Positions 1-6,448 are shown, numbered from the stretch's first letter. The stretch: DNA of 6,448 nucleotides from Ignavibacteriales bacterium (GCA_020059785.1 JAGVBL010000197.1:1-6448), one strand, 5' to 3'. Translations and numbers: made by a program. The notes: generated by a model not told the origin, from the letters alone.

Positions 1-1517
1 AATATCAACAACGTATAACTATTCTCACCATTATTTACTAAAACCGGCTTAAGATCATCAATACCATTTAAAAAATATTTTAATTGATCAAATTGTACCG
101 CAATAACATTCGATGATTCAATACTTTCATTCCACAATTTGCTTATTGAGTTTAGAGTAAAGTAGTAATTTACTCTATCGGGTTTATCAATTATAAGAGA
201 ATATGAATTCTGATTTGCAGGAATGACATCCAGCAAATAATCGGGTAAAAGTTCAGCAGCTGGATGAGGCAAACTGTATATTCCGAAATATGCAATGCTG
301 TCCTTCGATTTTTTCTGATCAATACTCCAATTAAATAAAAATTTACCATTACCGGAATCCGATAATTTTACTTCCAGTCCCGAAGGAGGCTCCGGGTAAA
401 TTCCACCAAACCAGCTCATAAGTGTCGGCAAAACCTTGTACTGAAAATTTCTAAAACGATAATCAGCAATACTTGAATACCTGAAGAAAGCAACACCATC
501 GGCATTTATAATTCTGGAATAATTAATCATCTCTTCAATTCCCGGTTTTACATTTTCCTTATATGCTCCAATTCCAAGTACAACTTGCCGTCCATAAGAG
601 TTTTCTACCCATTCCTTTGCCAGTAAGTCGAAACGAGTATTGTCGTTTAACGACCAATAAATTTGCGGAGCTACATAGTCGAGCAGACCGCGTTTAAGCC
701 ATTCGCGAGTATCCTGATAGATCTCTGAAAAACTTTCCCAGCCGTACATTCCCTTCTGATTTTTAAAAACACCTATAGGCGCCGCACCAACTTTAACAAA
801 TGGTTTTTTACTCTTAACTTTTTTGTTAATTAATTGAACCAATAATGTAATGTTATTTCTGCGCCAATCATCAATAGGTATTCCACTGCCATAAACATTA
901 TACGAAAAAGCGTCATCAAAATTTTTTCCCGGGTACCTAATAAAATCAAGATGAACACCATCAACATCATAATTTTCAACCATCTCCTCAATTATACTTG
1001 CAATATATTCTCTAACCTCCGGTAATCCGGGATCGAGCCAGTAGGATTTAACTCCATCGCGGAAATCTTCAATAACCCATTCAGGTTTTCTTTGCACAAT
1101 ATGATTTGGATTATTTAATGTGGCGGACTCGCTGCCGGTAAAACATCGGACAGTATTAACCCATGCATGTATTTCGAGACCATGCTTGTGCGCTTCTTCA
1201 ATTGCAAATTTTAGCGGATCATATGATGCCGTTCCGCCGACCTTACCTGTTATGTACGGTGATAATTGTTCAAAAGAGGAATTGAAAAGCACTGTTCCGT
1301 TGCTTCTTACTTGAAAGTAAACTGTGTTAAGATTTTTTTCTTTTATGTTATCGAATATTTTTACTAATGCTTGCTTCTGTTTTTCCTGATCAAATGTTGG
1401 CGGAGGCCAATCGAGACGGTAATTAGTTGCTACCCACACTGCGCGTGTTTCGCGGTCAATCTGTGAAATAATAGTAGATTGAATAAAGAGCATGAGCAAG
1501 AGCACGAACAATTTCAT
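1..1517 (-). CDS. Secreted GHL10 (DUF187) family glycoside-hydrolase-like protein, 3' end outside window
   Basis: Partial gene: the frame is open from an ATG at 1517 to the left edge, giving 505 complete codons and no stop. Residues 1-19 form a Sec signal peptide (short basic start MKLF, Leu-rich core, ending ISQ), so the product is exported. Residues 24-370 match the TIM-barrel-type GHL10/DUF187 family in order: TRAVWVATNYRLDWPP (25-39), NTVYFQVRSNG (64-74), YDPLKFAIEEAHKHGLEIHAWVN (99-121), DVDGVHLDFIRYPG (184-197), VKVGAAPIGVF (241-251), DYVAPQIYWS (280-289). After about residue 376 (PEPPSGL) a beta-rich stretch begins, probably a fibronectin III/Ig-like module. Family members are presumed to act on polysaccharides or peptidoglycan-related glycans; the substrate here is unknown. 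Asp185, Asp187 and Asp191 are candidate acidic active-site residues (inference). It starts 52 bases after the aroB stop on the same strand, with no terminator between and no clear Shine-Dalgarno. The missing C-terminus could carry a sorting or anchoring domain. Confidence 0.85.
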   Translation of the reverse strand, partial: MKLFVLLLMLFIQSTIISQIDRETRAVWVATNYRLDWPPPTFDQEKQKQALVKIFDNIKEKNLNTVYFQVRSNGTVLFNSSFEQLSPYITGKVGGTASYDPLKFAIEEAHKHGLEIHAWVNTVRCFTGSESATLNNPNHIVQRKPEWVIEDFRDGVKSYWLDPGLPEVREYIASIIEEMVENYDVDGVHLDFIRYPGKNFDDAFSYNVYGSGIPIDDWRRNNITLLVQLINKKVKSKKPFVKVGAAPIGVFKNQKGMYGWESFSEIYQDTREWLKRGLLDYVAPQIYWSLNDNTRFDLLAKEWVENSYGRQVVLGIGAYKENVKPGIEEMINYSRIINADGVAFFRYSSIADYRFRNFQYKVLPTLMSWFGGIYPEPPSGLEVKLSDSGNGKFLFNWSIDQKKSKDSIAYFGIYSLPHPAAELLPDYLLDVIPANQNSYSLIIDKPDRVNYYFTLNSISKLWNESIESSNVIAVQFDQLKYFLNGIDDLKPVLVNNGENSYTLLI

Positions 1518-1569
1518 GTTTATCAATTTGAAAATATTATTGAGAATAACTGAAAAAGTCGTCATAAAC

Positions 1570-2670
1570 TCAGCTAACCAGAAAATGATCCATTCCATTA
1601 TTAATTGATTCAAGCACCATATTAGCCGGAGCTTCTACATCGACCAAAATATTCCCGGCTTCAATAATAAGAACGAATTTAATCTTATCATCGAACGATT
1701 TTTTATCTCGTTTCATTATCTCATAAATTTTCATGGGGTAAAAAAAGTTCAGGCTAATCCTGTCTTTGGCTTTAAGTAAAAGAGAAAGATATTCCTTGAA
1801 GTGATTTTCATTAATAATACCGAGCTTTCTTGACAAATAAAGTGAGCATGTTAAACCAAGTATTACTGCCTGTCCGTGTTTAATTGTATGTCCTCGTTCC
1901 ACTTCAATTGCATGAGCAAAGGTATGACCAAGATTAAGAATTTTCCTTAGACCTTTTGTTTCCCTTTCATCATTTTCAACTATTCGGGCTTTGAATTTTG
2001 TACAGGTTTCAATTGAGTTGAGAAGAAGCTTAGTATTCAGCTTAAGAGATTTGGGCAATCCCTTTTTAATTTTTTTCAGAAATTCACCGCCGGTAAGAAA
2101 TGAGTATTTAATTATTTCACCTAATCCACAAATAAATTCTTCTTCTGGTAATGTTTTAAGAAAGTCGGTATCAATAAGAATAAACTCGGGTTGATAAAAA
2201 GTACCTATAATATTTTTGGTAGAATCAAAATTAATTCCGGTTTTACCGCCTATAGAGCTATCGACCATTGCTAAAAGAGTTGTCGGGACGTGTATAATCT
2301 GAACGCCGCGGCTAAAAGTTGAAGCTGCGTAACCGGCAATATCGCCAGTTATTCCGCCGCCTATTGAAATTATTAATGTATCCCTACCAAATCCATTTTC
2401 TATTAGTGCGGAATAAATATCATTCAACCGGGAAGAGGATTTGTTTATTTCGTTTGCATTAAAACTGTAAAGACATACTTTTGAATCAATTCCTGAAATA
2501 AAAGAATCTATTTTGGTTGAGTGATAGTTATGTACATTTTCATCTACAACGATAAATATTTTCCTGTTAAGCCGGTTTTTATCAATAAGAAATTTCAGTT
2601 TTGAAAATAATCCTTTACCATAATAGACCGGGTATGATTTGCTTGTTGTAACAACATCAATTTTTTTCAT
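1570..2670 (-). CDS. aroB: 3-dehydroquinate synthase
   Basis: Cytoplasmic NAD- and divalent-metal-dependent enzyme converting DAHP to 3-dehydroquinate plus phosphate, step 2 of the shikimate pathway to aromatic amino acids. At 366 residues it is the usual bacterial length. The N-terminal NAD-binding domain carries SIGGGITGDIAGYAAS (102-117), followed by RGVQIIHVPTTLLAMVDSS (121-139) and IGGKTGIN (140-147). The metal-binding C-terminal domain shows the three expected ligands: Glu185 in GLGEIIKY, His249 in LNLGHTFAHAIE and His265 in HGQAV. The substrate-side DERE (234-237) and the Lys-rich RDKKSF near the C-terminus are also present. Two near-invariant positions differ from the common form: GLGE instead of GLAE and HGQ instead of HGE. 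The ATG at 2670 lies inside the end of aroK (14-base overlap) and is preceded by AGGA seven bases upstream, which suggests translational coupling. The stop is TGA. Identification is firm; related sugar-phosphate cyclases (2-epi-5-epi-valiolone or DOIS type) are less likely given the length, motifs and aroK partner. Confidence 0.96.
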   Translation of the reverse strand: MKKIDVVTTSKSYPVYYGKGLFSKLKFLIDKNRLNRKIFIVVDENVHNYHSTKIDSFISGIDSKVCLYSFNANEINKSSSRLNDIYSALIENGFGRDTLIISIGGGITGDIAGYAASTFSRGVQIIHVPTTLLAMVDSSIGGKTGINFDSTKNIIGTFYQPEFILIDTDFLKTLPEEEFICGLGEIIKYSFLTGGEFLKKIKKGLPKSLKLNTKLLLNSIETCTKFKARIVENDERETKGLRKILNLGHTFAHAIEVERGHTIKHGQAVILGLTCSLYLSRKLGIINENHFKEYLSLLLKAKDRISLNFFYPMKIYEIMKRDKKSFDDKIKFVLIIEAGNILVDVEAPANMVLESINNGMDHFLVS

Positions 2671-3208
2671 TGAATAATCCTAAAATTTTTTTTGCAATTT
2701 TATCAACAGTAATACCAATAGGGCTAATATCAGTATTAATTATCAGATCTGCTTTTTCGTAATAGACACTTCTTTTTTCGAGCAATTCTTTAATTCTTTG
2801 AATGAAATCTTCCTGTGGCTTTTCGTTTAATACCAAGTCCTTAAAAATAGGGCGGTCAGTTTTATTTTTAAGACGTCTGTAAAGATTTGAAGGTGATACT
2901 TTAAGATAAACAATTTTACCCGCCGATTTCATCAGCTCAAAATTTTCTTTACTCGTAATAGTACCGCCGCCTAAGGAGATTATAATATTACTTTTTTGAG
3001 ATAAGTTCATTAATATTTTGCCTTCAATATCTCTAAAATACTGCTCCCCTTTTTTTTCAAATATTTCAACTACAGTAAGGTTTTCTTTTTTTTCAATCTC
3101 TTTATCCAGATCATAAAAATCTAATCCAAGTACATTTGCCAGAATGGGTCCCAGTGTACTCTTACCGCTTGTCATAAATCCTGTTAAATAAATTCTTTTA
3201 TTCGGCAT
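2657..3208 (-). CDS. aroK: Shikimate kinase
   Basis: Cytoplasmic P-loop kinase that phosphorylates shikimate with ATP to shikimate 3-phosphate, step 5 of the shikimate pathway. At 183 residues it is of typical length. Every signature element is in place: Walker A GFMTSGKST (10-18), the shikimate/Mg-binding DxD (Asp33-Leu-Asp35), FRDIE with the substrate-binding Arg59, the GGGT loop (80-83), the lid-domain Arg119 in TDRPIF, and Arg146 in the KRSVYYEKAD stretch near the C-terminus. It could be called aroL, but with one copy visible beside aroB, aroK is the natural name. The ATG at 3208 has no good Shine-Dalgarno; another ATG ten bases upstream is out of frame. The gene's TGA stop at 2659-2657 falls within the first codons of aroB, so the pair is tightly linked. 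The 79-base gap upstream has no obvious terminator. A sigma70-like pair (TTTACA, then an AT-rich -10 about 16-18 bases on) can be drawn there, but only weakly. Confidence 0.96.
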   Translation of the reverse strand: MPNKRIYLTGFMTSGKSTLGPILANVLGLDFYDLDKEIEKKENLTVVEIFEKKGEQYFRDIEGKILMNLSQKSNIIISLGGGTITSKENFELMKSAGKIVYLKVSPSNLYRRLKNKTDRPIFKDLVLNEKPQEDFIQRIKELLEKRSVYYEKADLIINTDISPIGITVDKIAKKILGLFNEKN

Positions 3209-3287
3209 ACAAAACCATGTTTTACTTTTCCAATTAAAATATGATTAATAAAATAATGAAGTTTGGAGAATTGTAAAGAGTAAAATG

Positions 3288-3995
3288 TTAAAAACCGATT
3301 GTCAAACCGATTGTAAATGTTACTCCGTCAATATTCACTTTAGTAGTAAAAATATTATCAGAAATCAAATATGAGTTTCCTCTGTAGTTTACAGTTGAAT
3401 TGGAATATTTACTTTTCAAAATAATTTCGGGATCTCTAAAACGCATCTGTCCGCGTACAGAAATCAATTCATTTACAATATAATCCATGCCAACAGAAAC
3501 ATTAATACCATAGCCAATTTTTTCGCTTTCATTTACAAATTCAACATCGCCAAACTCCCGTATATGGTTACCAAAATAGAAACCGCCGCCGCCGCCCATA
3601 AAAAACTTAAATCTTTCTGTAGAAAACGGAAGTATATAATAAAGGTTGAGTTCTACAGGTATTAAATTATATCCTTCATTAATATCAATACGATTTTCTC
3701 CCAAAATAAAATTACTATGTGCGTAGGTTTTTCTTAGAAGCTCTGTTCCAATGCCAATTATCATGTACTCGAATACACGGTACCTAAGTTCAAAGGAAAG
3801 ATTATAGATACCATCAAGACTTTCATATTCTGATCTTAAAACCGGGTCTGCTGAATTTGGCTGAAGATATAATTTTGATGTAGTGGTATAATTATAACTA
3901 ACTGAAAAATTGAAATTGCTTCCGTTGTATTGCGAAAAGTTCTTACTGCAAAATACAAGAAGAAAAAATAATATTGAGTAATATTTGAATTTCAT
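3288..3995 (-). CDS. Secreted outer-membrane beta-barrel protein of unknown function
   Basis: A 235-residue exported protein that I cannot assign to a named family. Residues 1-22 are a Sec signal peptide (MKFKYY, hydrophobic ILFFLLVF core, ending NFSQ). The Cys at 16 is preceded by VF and does not fit a lipobox, so this is probably not a lipoprotein. The mature part is a succession of amphipathic, aromatic-rich strands (FNFSVSYNYTTT, YNLSFELRYRVF, IPVELNLYYIL, FKFFMGGGGGFYFG, YGINVSVGMDYI, ISVRGQMRFRD, VTFTIGLTIGF) separated by polar loops. It ends in Phe235 with alternating hydrophobics, the pattern recognised by the BAM machinery. Size and strand count suggest an 8-10-strand barrel of the OmpA/OmpW-like outer-membrane-beta-barrel superfamily (inference). 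Gly134-Gly138 is a five-glycine run. Whether it is a pore, adhesin or structural protein cannot be said. It follows the ppiD terminator by 45 bases and precedes aroK by 79. No Shine-Dalgarno is visible before its ATG. Confidence 0.85.
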   Translation of the reverse strand: MKFKYYSILFFLLVFCSKNFSQYNGSNFNFSVSYNYTTTSKLYLQPNSADPVLRSEYESLDGIYNLSFELRYRVFEYMIIGIGTELLRKTYAHSNFILGENRIDINEGYNLIPVELNLYYILPFSTERFKFFMGGGGGFYFGNHIREFGDVEFVNESEKIGYGINVSVGMDYIVNELISVRGQMRFRDPEIILKSKYSNSTVNYRGNSYLISDNIFTTKVNIDGVTFTIGLTIGF

Positions 3996-4040
3996 AATTA
4001 TTGGAAGGAAATATAGAAAATCGTCTTATAAATCAAAGGG

Positions 4041-4086
4041 GAAAAAAGAATAGACCAGTCTTGAATGTTTTCACAATCAAGACTGG
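4041..4086 (-). terminator. Rho-independent terminator after ppiD-like gene
   Basis: A perfect 10-base inverted repeat, CCAGTCTTGA / TCAAGACTGG (4055-4064 and 4077-4086), starts nine bases past the ppiD stop. Inside the 12-base loop two more pairs (TG/CA) can form after one mismatch. Read on the minus strand, the stem is followed after four bases by TTCTTTTTTC (six uninterrupted T at 4047-4042). No T tract follows on the plus strand, so it is one-directional. It should end the ppiD transcript and separate it from the barrel-protein gene that starts at 3995. Confidence 0.8.
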
Positions 4087-4095
4087 CATAAAATT

Positions 4096-6183
4096 CTATC
4101 TGTAGAACATATATCTGTTATCCACTACGTCTGCTTCTTTTCTTAATTCCTGAATCCAGGTATTATAGTAATTGTTTTTCTTCTGTTGAAGTATTTCTTT
4201 TTTAATGGATAGTTTTTGAGAATCGAAAGAAGTTTGATCAAATGGAGTTCGGTTCTTCAAATTGATGAGGTATACTCCAATACTTCCTTTTACCGGCTGA
4301 GACCATTTATTTAATTCGGCTTTATATGAATAGTCGGTAAATGCAAAGTCTCTGCCAATACCCGGTATATTACCGTTAGTTGTAAATTCAGTTGCAGAAT
4401 CTACGCGTGCTGCATACCAAATTGATTTCGCAATTTGTCCGTCGCCGTTATCGCCGATTTTATCACGGATCTGTTTAGCATAATCCATCGCTTTCACAAA
4501 TGCTTTTTCACGCATAACATCATTTTTAATAAGAGCTTTAACATCATCGAATTTTTTAAATCCGGCTTTAATAACTTCTGAAACAGTTGCAACAACATAA
4601 CCTGAAGCAACACGGTATACTTCGCTAACTTTTCCAACTTTATTATCGAATGCCCATTTAACAAGAGCAACATTAATTCCCACACCGGGAATTGCCTGAG
4701 CATCTTCTGTAAAAGGAGGAGTTTCTATAACACTATACTTCAACATATTTGCTTCGGAGTCAAAACTATTTTCATTAGCTACATATGCAAAATCCGATGC
4801 ATCCTGGAAAAGTTTATCATTTGTTGAAGCAGAAATTTCTACTTTGTTAATTATCCTTTCTACAACAAAATCTTCGCTGGATCTACCCGTTACTTTAATA
4901 ATGTGGTAGCCAAAAACGGTTTTTACAGGTTTTTGAACAACACCAATCTTACCATTAAATGCTGCCTCTTCAAATTCTTTAACCCACTGTCCTCTTGTAG
5001 CCCATCCAAGGTCTCCACCGTTAGCACTGCTGCCGTCCTGAGAATTTGCTTTAGCGGTTTCTTCAAAACTTGCACCCTTCATTATTTCGTTGTAAATATC
5101 ATTCGCTTTCTTAAGGTCTTCGTTGTCATTTCCGGTTTTTCTAATAAGAATATGTGAAGCTCTAACAGACTCCTGTTTCGATTTTACCTTGTCAATAAAT
5201 CGAAAAACTACATATCCGTCAAAAGTTGAGAATGGACCAAGGATTTCACCCTTATTAGCTTTTAAGAATGCGTCCTTTGCTTCCACCGGTAATGATGAAA
5301 TATTCAACGTGTCTTTTGAATAAGGTTTATCAGAATAAATTTCTATATACGATTTGAAAGAAGCAGTATCACCTTTTGCTTTTGCAACAATGGCTTCCAA
5401 ATTTTTCTTTACACCAATCGAGTCGCTTTGAGAAGGTTGTCTTCTAAAAAGTACATATTTAATTTTTCTTGATGGTTCTATCTTATAGTTATCAAGATTT
5501 TTGTCGTAGAACTTTTTTAGATCGGTGTCAGTAACATTCAACTGATCCTGTGGAATTGTATTAGGATCAATAAGAATATAATTGGCTTTCATTTTAATAT
5601 TCTGGGAAACAAATCTCTCTTTAGCTTCTTCATCACTAACAGTAACAGAAGCAAAAAGATAATTTTGTAATTTCTGTTGAATAAGCTGCTGACGGATCTG
5701 CTCTTCTACAGCAATAACAATTTCTTTATTTCTTGGGTCTCTTAGTGCCTGTTCATAAAGTTGTCTGTTAAAATTACCGGTTGAGTCGGTAAATTGTTGA
5801 CGAAGCATAGGAGGAGGATTAGGACCTAATATTTCGTTTTTAATTTCATCATCGGTAACAACAATACCAAATTCTTTAACTTTTTTATCAAGCATTTTCT
5901 GGATGATTAATGCATCCCACACTTGATCGCGGAAAAAATCCATCTGGGTTTCATTAATCTGCTGACCGGTCATCTGTTCCTGATTTTGCTTTGCACGTTC
6001 AACCAGATTAGAATATTCCTGATAGGTTATTTCTTCACCGTTAATCGAGCCTACATTTTGTGCTTGATGCCTTACAAAATCAAGAACGTTAGAATCGGAA
6101 ATAACCATAAAAAGAACAAATAGACCACCAACAGTTAATATAAACCATGGAGCTAAACTCCTCATCTTGGCCATCATAGCCAT
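4096..6183 (-). CDS. ppiD: PpiD-type membrane-anchored periplasmic peptidyl-prolyl isomerase (SurA N-terminal and parvulin domains)
   Basis: A folding factor for exported proteins, predicted to be anchored in the inner membrane with its bulk in the periplasm. At 695 residues it is longer than the 623-residue E. coli PpiD. A short basic N-terminus is followed by one transmembrane segment (about 11-28, APWFILTVGGLFVLFMVI) without a cleavage site. A helical SurA/PpiD-like chaperone region (about 40-235) contains GSINGEEITYQEY and DQVWDALIIQKML. Residues about 338-434 are a canonical parvulin domain: RASHILIRK with His344, SFEETAKANSQD, GGDLGW (389-394) and FGYHIIKV with His427. The preceding segment (about 239-333, ending GPFSTFDGYVVFRF) and following ones (about 440-540 and 585-645) look like parvulin folds that have lost those catalytic signatures, so they are probably substrate-binding. 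The start at 6183 is favoured over Met3, Met4 and Met7 because GGAGGT lies eight bases upstream. A terminator follows the TAG stop. Regulation is not evident; the symbol is by domain architecture. Confidence 0.92.
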   Translation of the reverse strand: MAMMAKMRSLAPWFILTVGGLFVLFMVISDSNVLDFVRHQAQNVGSINGEEITYQEYSNLVERAKQNQEQMTGQQINETQMDFFRDQVWDALIIQKMLDKKVKEFGIVVTDDEIKNEILGPNPPPMLRQQFTDSTGNFNRQLYEQALRDPRNKEIVIAVEEQIRQQLIQQKLQNYLFASVTVSDEEAKERFVSQNIKMKANYILIDPNTIPQDQLNVTDTDLKKFYDKNLDNYKIEPSRKIKYVLFRRQPSQSDSIGVKKNLEAIVAKAKGDTASFKSYIEIYSDKPYSKDTLNISSLPVEAKDAFLKANKGEILGPFSTFDGYVVFRFIDKVKSKQESVRASHILIRKTGNDNEDLKKANDIYNEIMKGASFEETAKANSQDGSSANGGDLGWATRGQWVKEFEEAAFNGKIGVVQKPVKTVFGYHIIKVTGRSSEDFVVERIINKVEISASTNDKLFQDASDFAYVANENSFDSEANMLKYSVIETPPFTEDAQAIPGVGINVALVKWAFDNKVGKVSEVYRVASGYVVATVSEVIKAGFKKFDDVKALIKNDVMREKAFVKAMDYAKQIRDKIGDNGDGQIAKSIWYAARVDSATEFTTNGNIPGIGRDFAFTDYSYKAELNKWSQPVKGSIGVYLINLKNRTPFDQTSFDSQKLSIKKEILQQKKNNYYNTWIQELRKEADVVDNRYMFYR

Positions 6184-6191
6184 ATAAAACG

Positions 6192-6197
6192 ACCTCC
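6192..6197 (-). promoter_or_regulatory. Strong Shine-Dalgarno of the ppiD-like gene
   Basis: GGAGGT on the minus strand, separated by eight bases from the ATG at 6183. It is the only strong ribosome-binding site in the window; the other four genes have a weak one (aroB, AGGA) or none. It decides the start of the ppiD-like gene against three nearby in-frame ATG codons, and it suggests high or constitutive translation of this foldase. Confidence 0.8.
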
Positions 6198-6417
6198 AAT
6201 TAAGAAAAAATGAAAATTTAGGCGTTTAATTTAGATACATGGGGGCTCAAATGCAATTTGAATATAATTGTAAAGATTGGAATCAAAATAGTGAGTTAAA
6301 GTTAATTCAAGTTAAAATTTATGATTGTCCGCTGTATCTTAATCCGATTCTAAGCGTACCTCAAATCGGGTGATAAAATAGCCGTAAGGTAATAAGAAAG
6401 AAGAAGATATCGGAAAT

Positions 6418-6437
6418 AACGATTTTGCGCAATCGTT
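6418..6437. repeat. Inverted repeat, possible weak terminator or hairpin
   Basis: Seven-base perfect arms AACGATT and AATCGTT flank a six-base loop TTGCGC. On the minus strand it is followed by TTTCCG-type sequence rather than a true T run, so if it terminates an upstream minus-strand gene outside the window it would be a poor rho-independent site. It could equally be a protein-binding dyad or chance. Confidence 0.35.
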
Positions 6438-6448
6438 AAATAAGGATA

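Larger units (their letters stand above)
6184..6448. other. Upstream non-coding stretch with small inverted repeats
   Basis: These 265 bases hold no gene I can support. On the minus strand the first bases from the right edge are open in two frames (to a TAG at 6350 and a TAA at 6339), but neither has a start or recognisable protein. Structures seen: AACGATT / AATCGTT with a six-base loop (6418-6437), a weaker CCGATT / AATCGG hairpin with a 14-base loop (6344-6369), three AGTTAA copies (6294, 6300, 6310), and a near-palindrome TCAAATGCAATTTGA (6247-6261). A promoter for ppiD must lie here or further upstream, but no -35/-10 pair or Bacteroidota-type TTTG/TAnnTTTG pair stands out. Confidence 0.5.

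Noticed and set aside
1120..1314. Plus-strand open frame of 64 codons
   Set aside because: Lies wholly antisense to the GHL10 gene, whose conserved motifs cover the same bases; no recognisable protein or ribosome-binding site.
1991..2194. Plus-strand open frame of 67 codons
   Set aside because: Antisense to the metal-binding half of aroB; a shadow of that gene.
3209..3287. Possible terminator or sigma70-like promoter between the barrel gene and aroK
   Set aside because: Only distant, short AT-rich arms (TTTTAC/GTAAAA) and a TTTACA with a poor -10 were found; neither rises above background in this AT-rich spacer.
4008..4037. Possible Bacteroidota-type promoter for the barrel gene (TTTG, 18 bases, TATATTTC)
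   Set aside because: The -7 element misses the final G of TAnnTTTG and the implied leader would be only a few bases long, so support is too weak for a feature.
4494..4703. Second minus-strand frame of 69 codons inside the ppiD-like gene
   Set aside because: Out of frame with a clearly coding gene; Leu/Met-rich composition typical of a frame-shifted shadow. The main frame continues intact across it, so it is not a frameshift.
4903..5323. Two overlapping plus-strand open frames (84 and 66 codons)
   Set aside because: Antisense to the canonical parvulin domain and the segment before it in ppiD; no homology-like features.
5923..6123. Plus-strand open frame of 66 codons with hydrophobic stretches
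   Set aside because: Antisense to the N-terminal region of ppiD; the apparent hydrophobicity comes from the complement of polar, Gln/Asn-rich codons.
6342..6371. Hairpin ATCCGATT / AATCGGGT upstream of ppiD
   Set aside because: Contains a G-T pair and a 14-base loop and has no T tract on either side, so it is not a credible terminator; too weak to call a regulatory element.
6339..6448. Minus-strand frames open from the right edge (to stops at 6339 and 6350), possible tail of an upstream gene
   Set aside because: Only 32-35 codons, no start or motif, low-complexity Ser/Phe/Leu composition and two competing frames; chance is enough to explain them.

Overview
This 6,448-base window is AT-rich (by eye roughly 35% G+C) and densely coding. 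All five recognisable genes are on the minus strand, so transcription runs from right to left. The protein set is ordinary bacterial housekeeping and envelope material. A roughly 700-residue PpiD-type foldase, Sec signal peptides ending in ...SQ, a small outer-membrane beta-barrel protein ending in Phe, and a GHL10 (former DUF187) glycoside-hydrolase-like lipo/exoprotein family member together suggest a Gram-negative of the Bacteroidota/Chlorobiota/Ignavibacteriota (FCB) group. My best guess is an Ignavibacteria-like lineage, inferred from protein style only and not from any database comparison.

Layout in transcription order. 6448-6184: 265 bases with no supported gene, containing small inverted repeats and the leader of the next gene, which has a strong Shine-Dalgarno. 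6183-4096: ppiD-like, membrane-anchored periplasmic peptidyl-prolyl isomerase/chaperone with one canonical parvulin domain and flanking degenerate ones. 4086-4041: a convincing rho-independent terminator. 3995-3288: unnamed secreted beta-barrel outer-membrane protein. 3208-2657: aroK, shikimate kinase. 2670-1570: aroB, 3-dehydroquinate synthase, overlapping aroK by 14 bases. 1517-1: GHL10 glycoside-hydrolase-like secreted protein, whose 3' end lies beyond the left edge.

Functionally there are two themes. AroK and AroB catalyse two steps of the shikimate pathway (step 5 and step 2) and are almost certainly co-transcribed and translationally coupled. PpiD, the barrel protein and the GHL10 protein are envelope or exported proteins. 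PpiD helps secreted and outer-membrane proteins fold, but the terminator isolates it from the downstream genes. The run barrel protein - aroK - aroB - GHL10 is co-directional, with gaps of 79, -14 and 52 bases and no visible terminator inside, so it may be one transcription unit.

I looked for an unusual or undescribed system on both strands and did not find one. There is no CRISPR array, transposase, toxin-antitoxin pair, tRNA/rRNA or phage-like gene. The findings below are modest: active-site variants in AroB, the multi-domain architecture of the PpiD protein, a GGC-repeat-encoded glycine run, mixed operon content and small palindromes upstream of ppiD.
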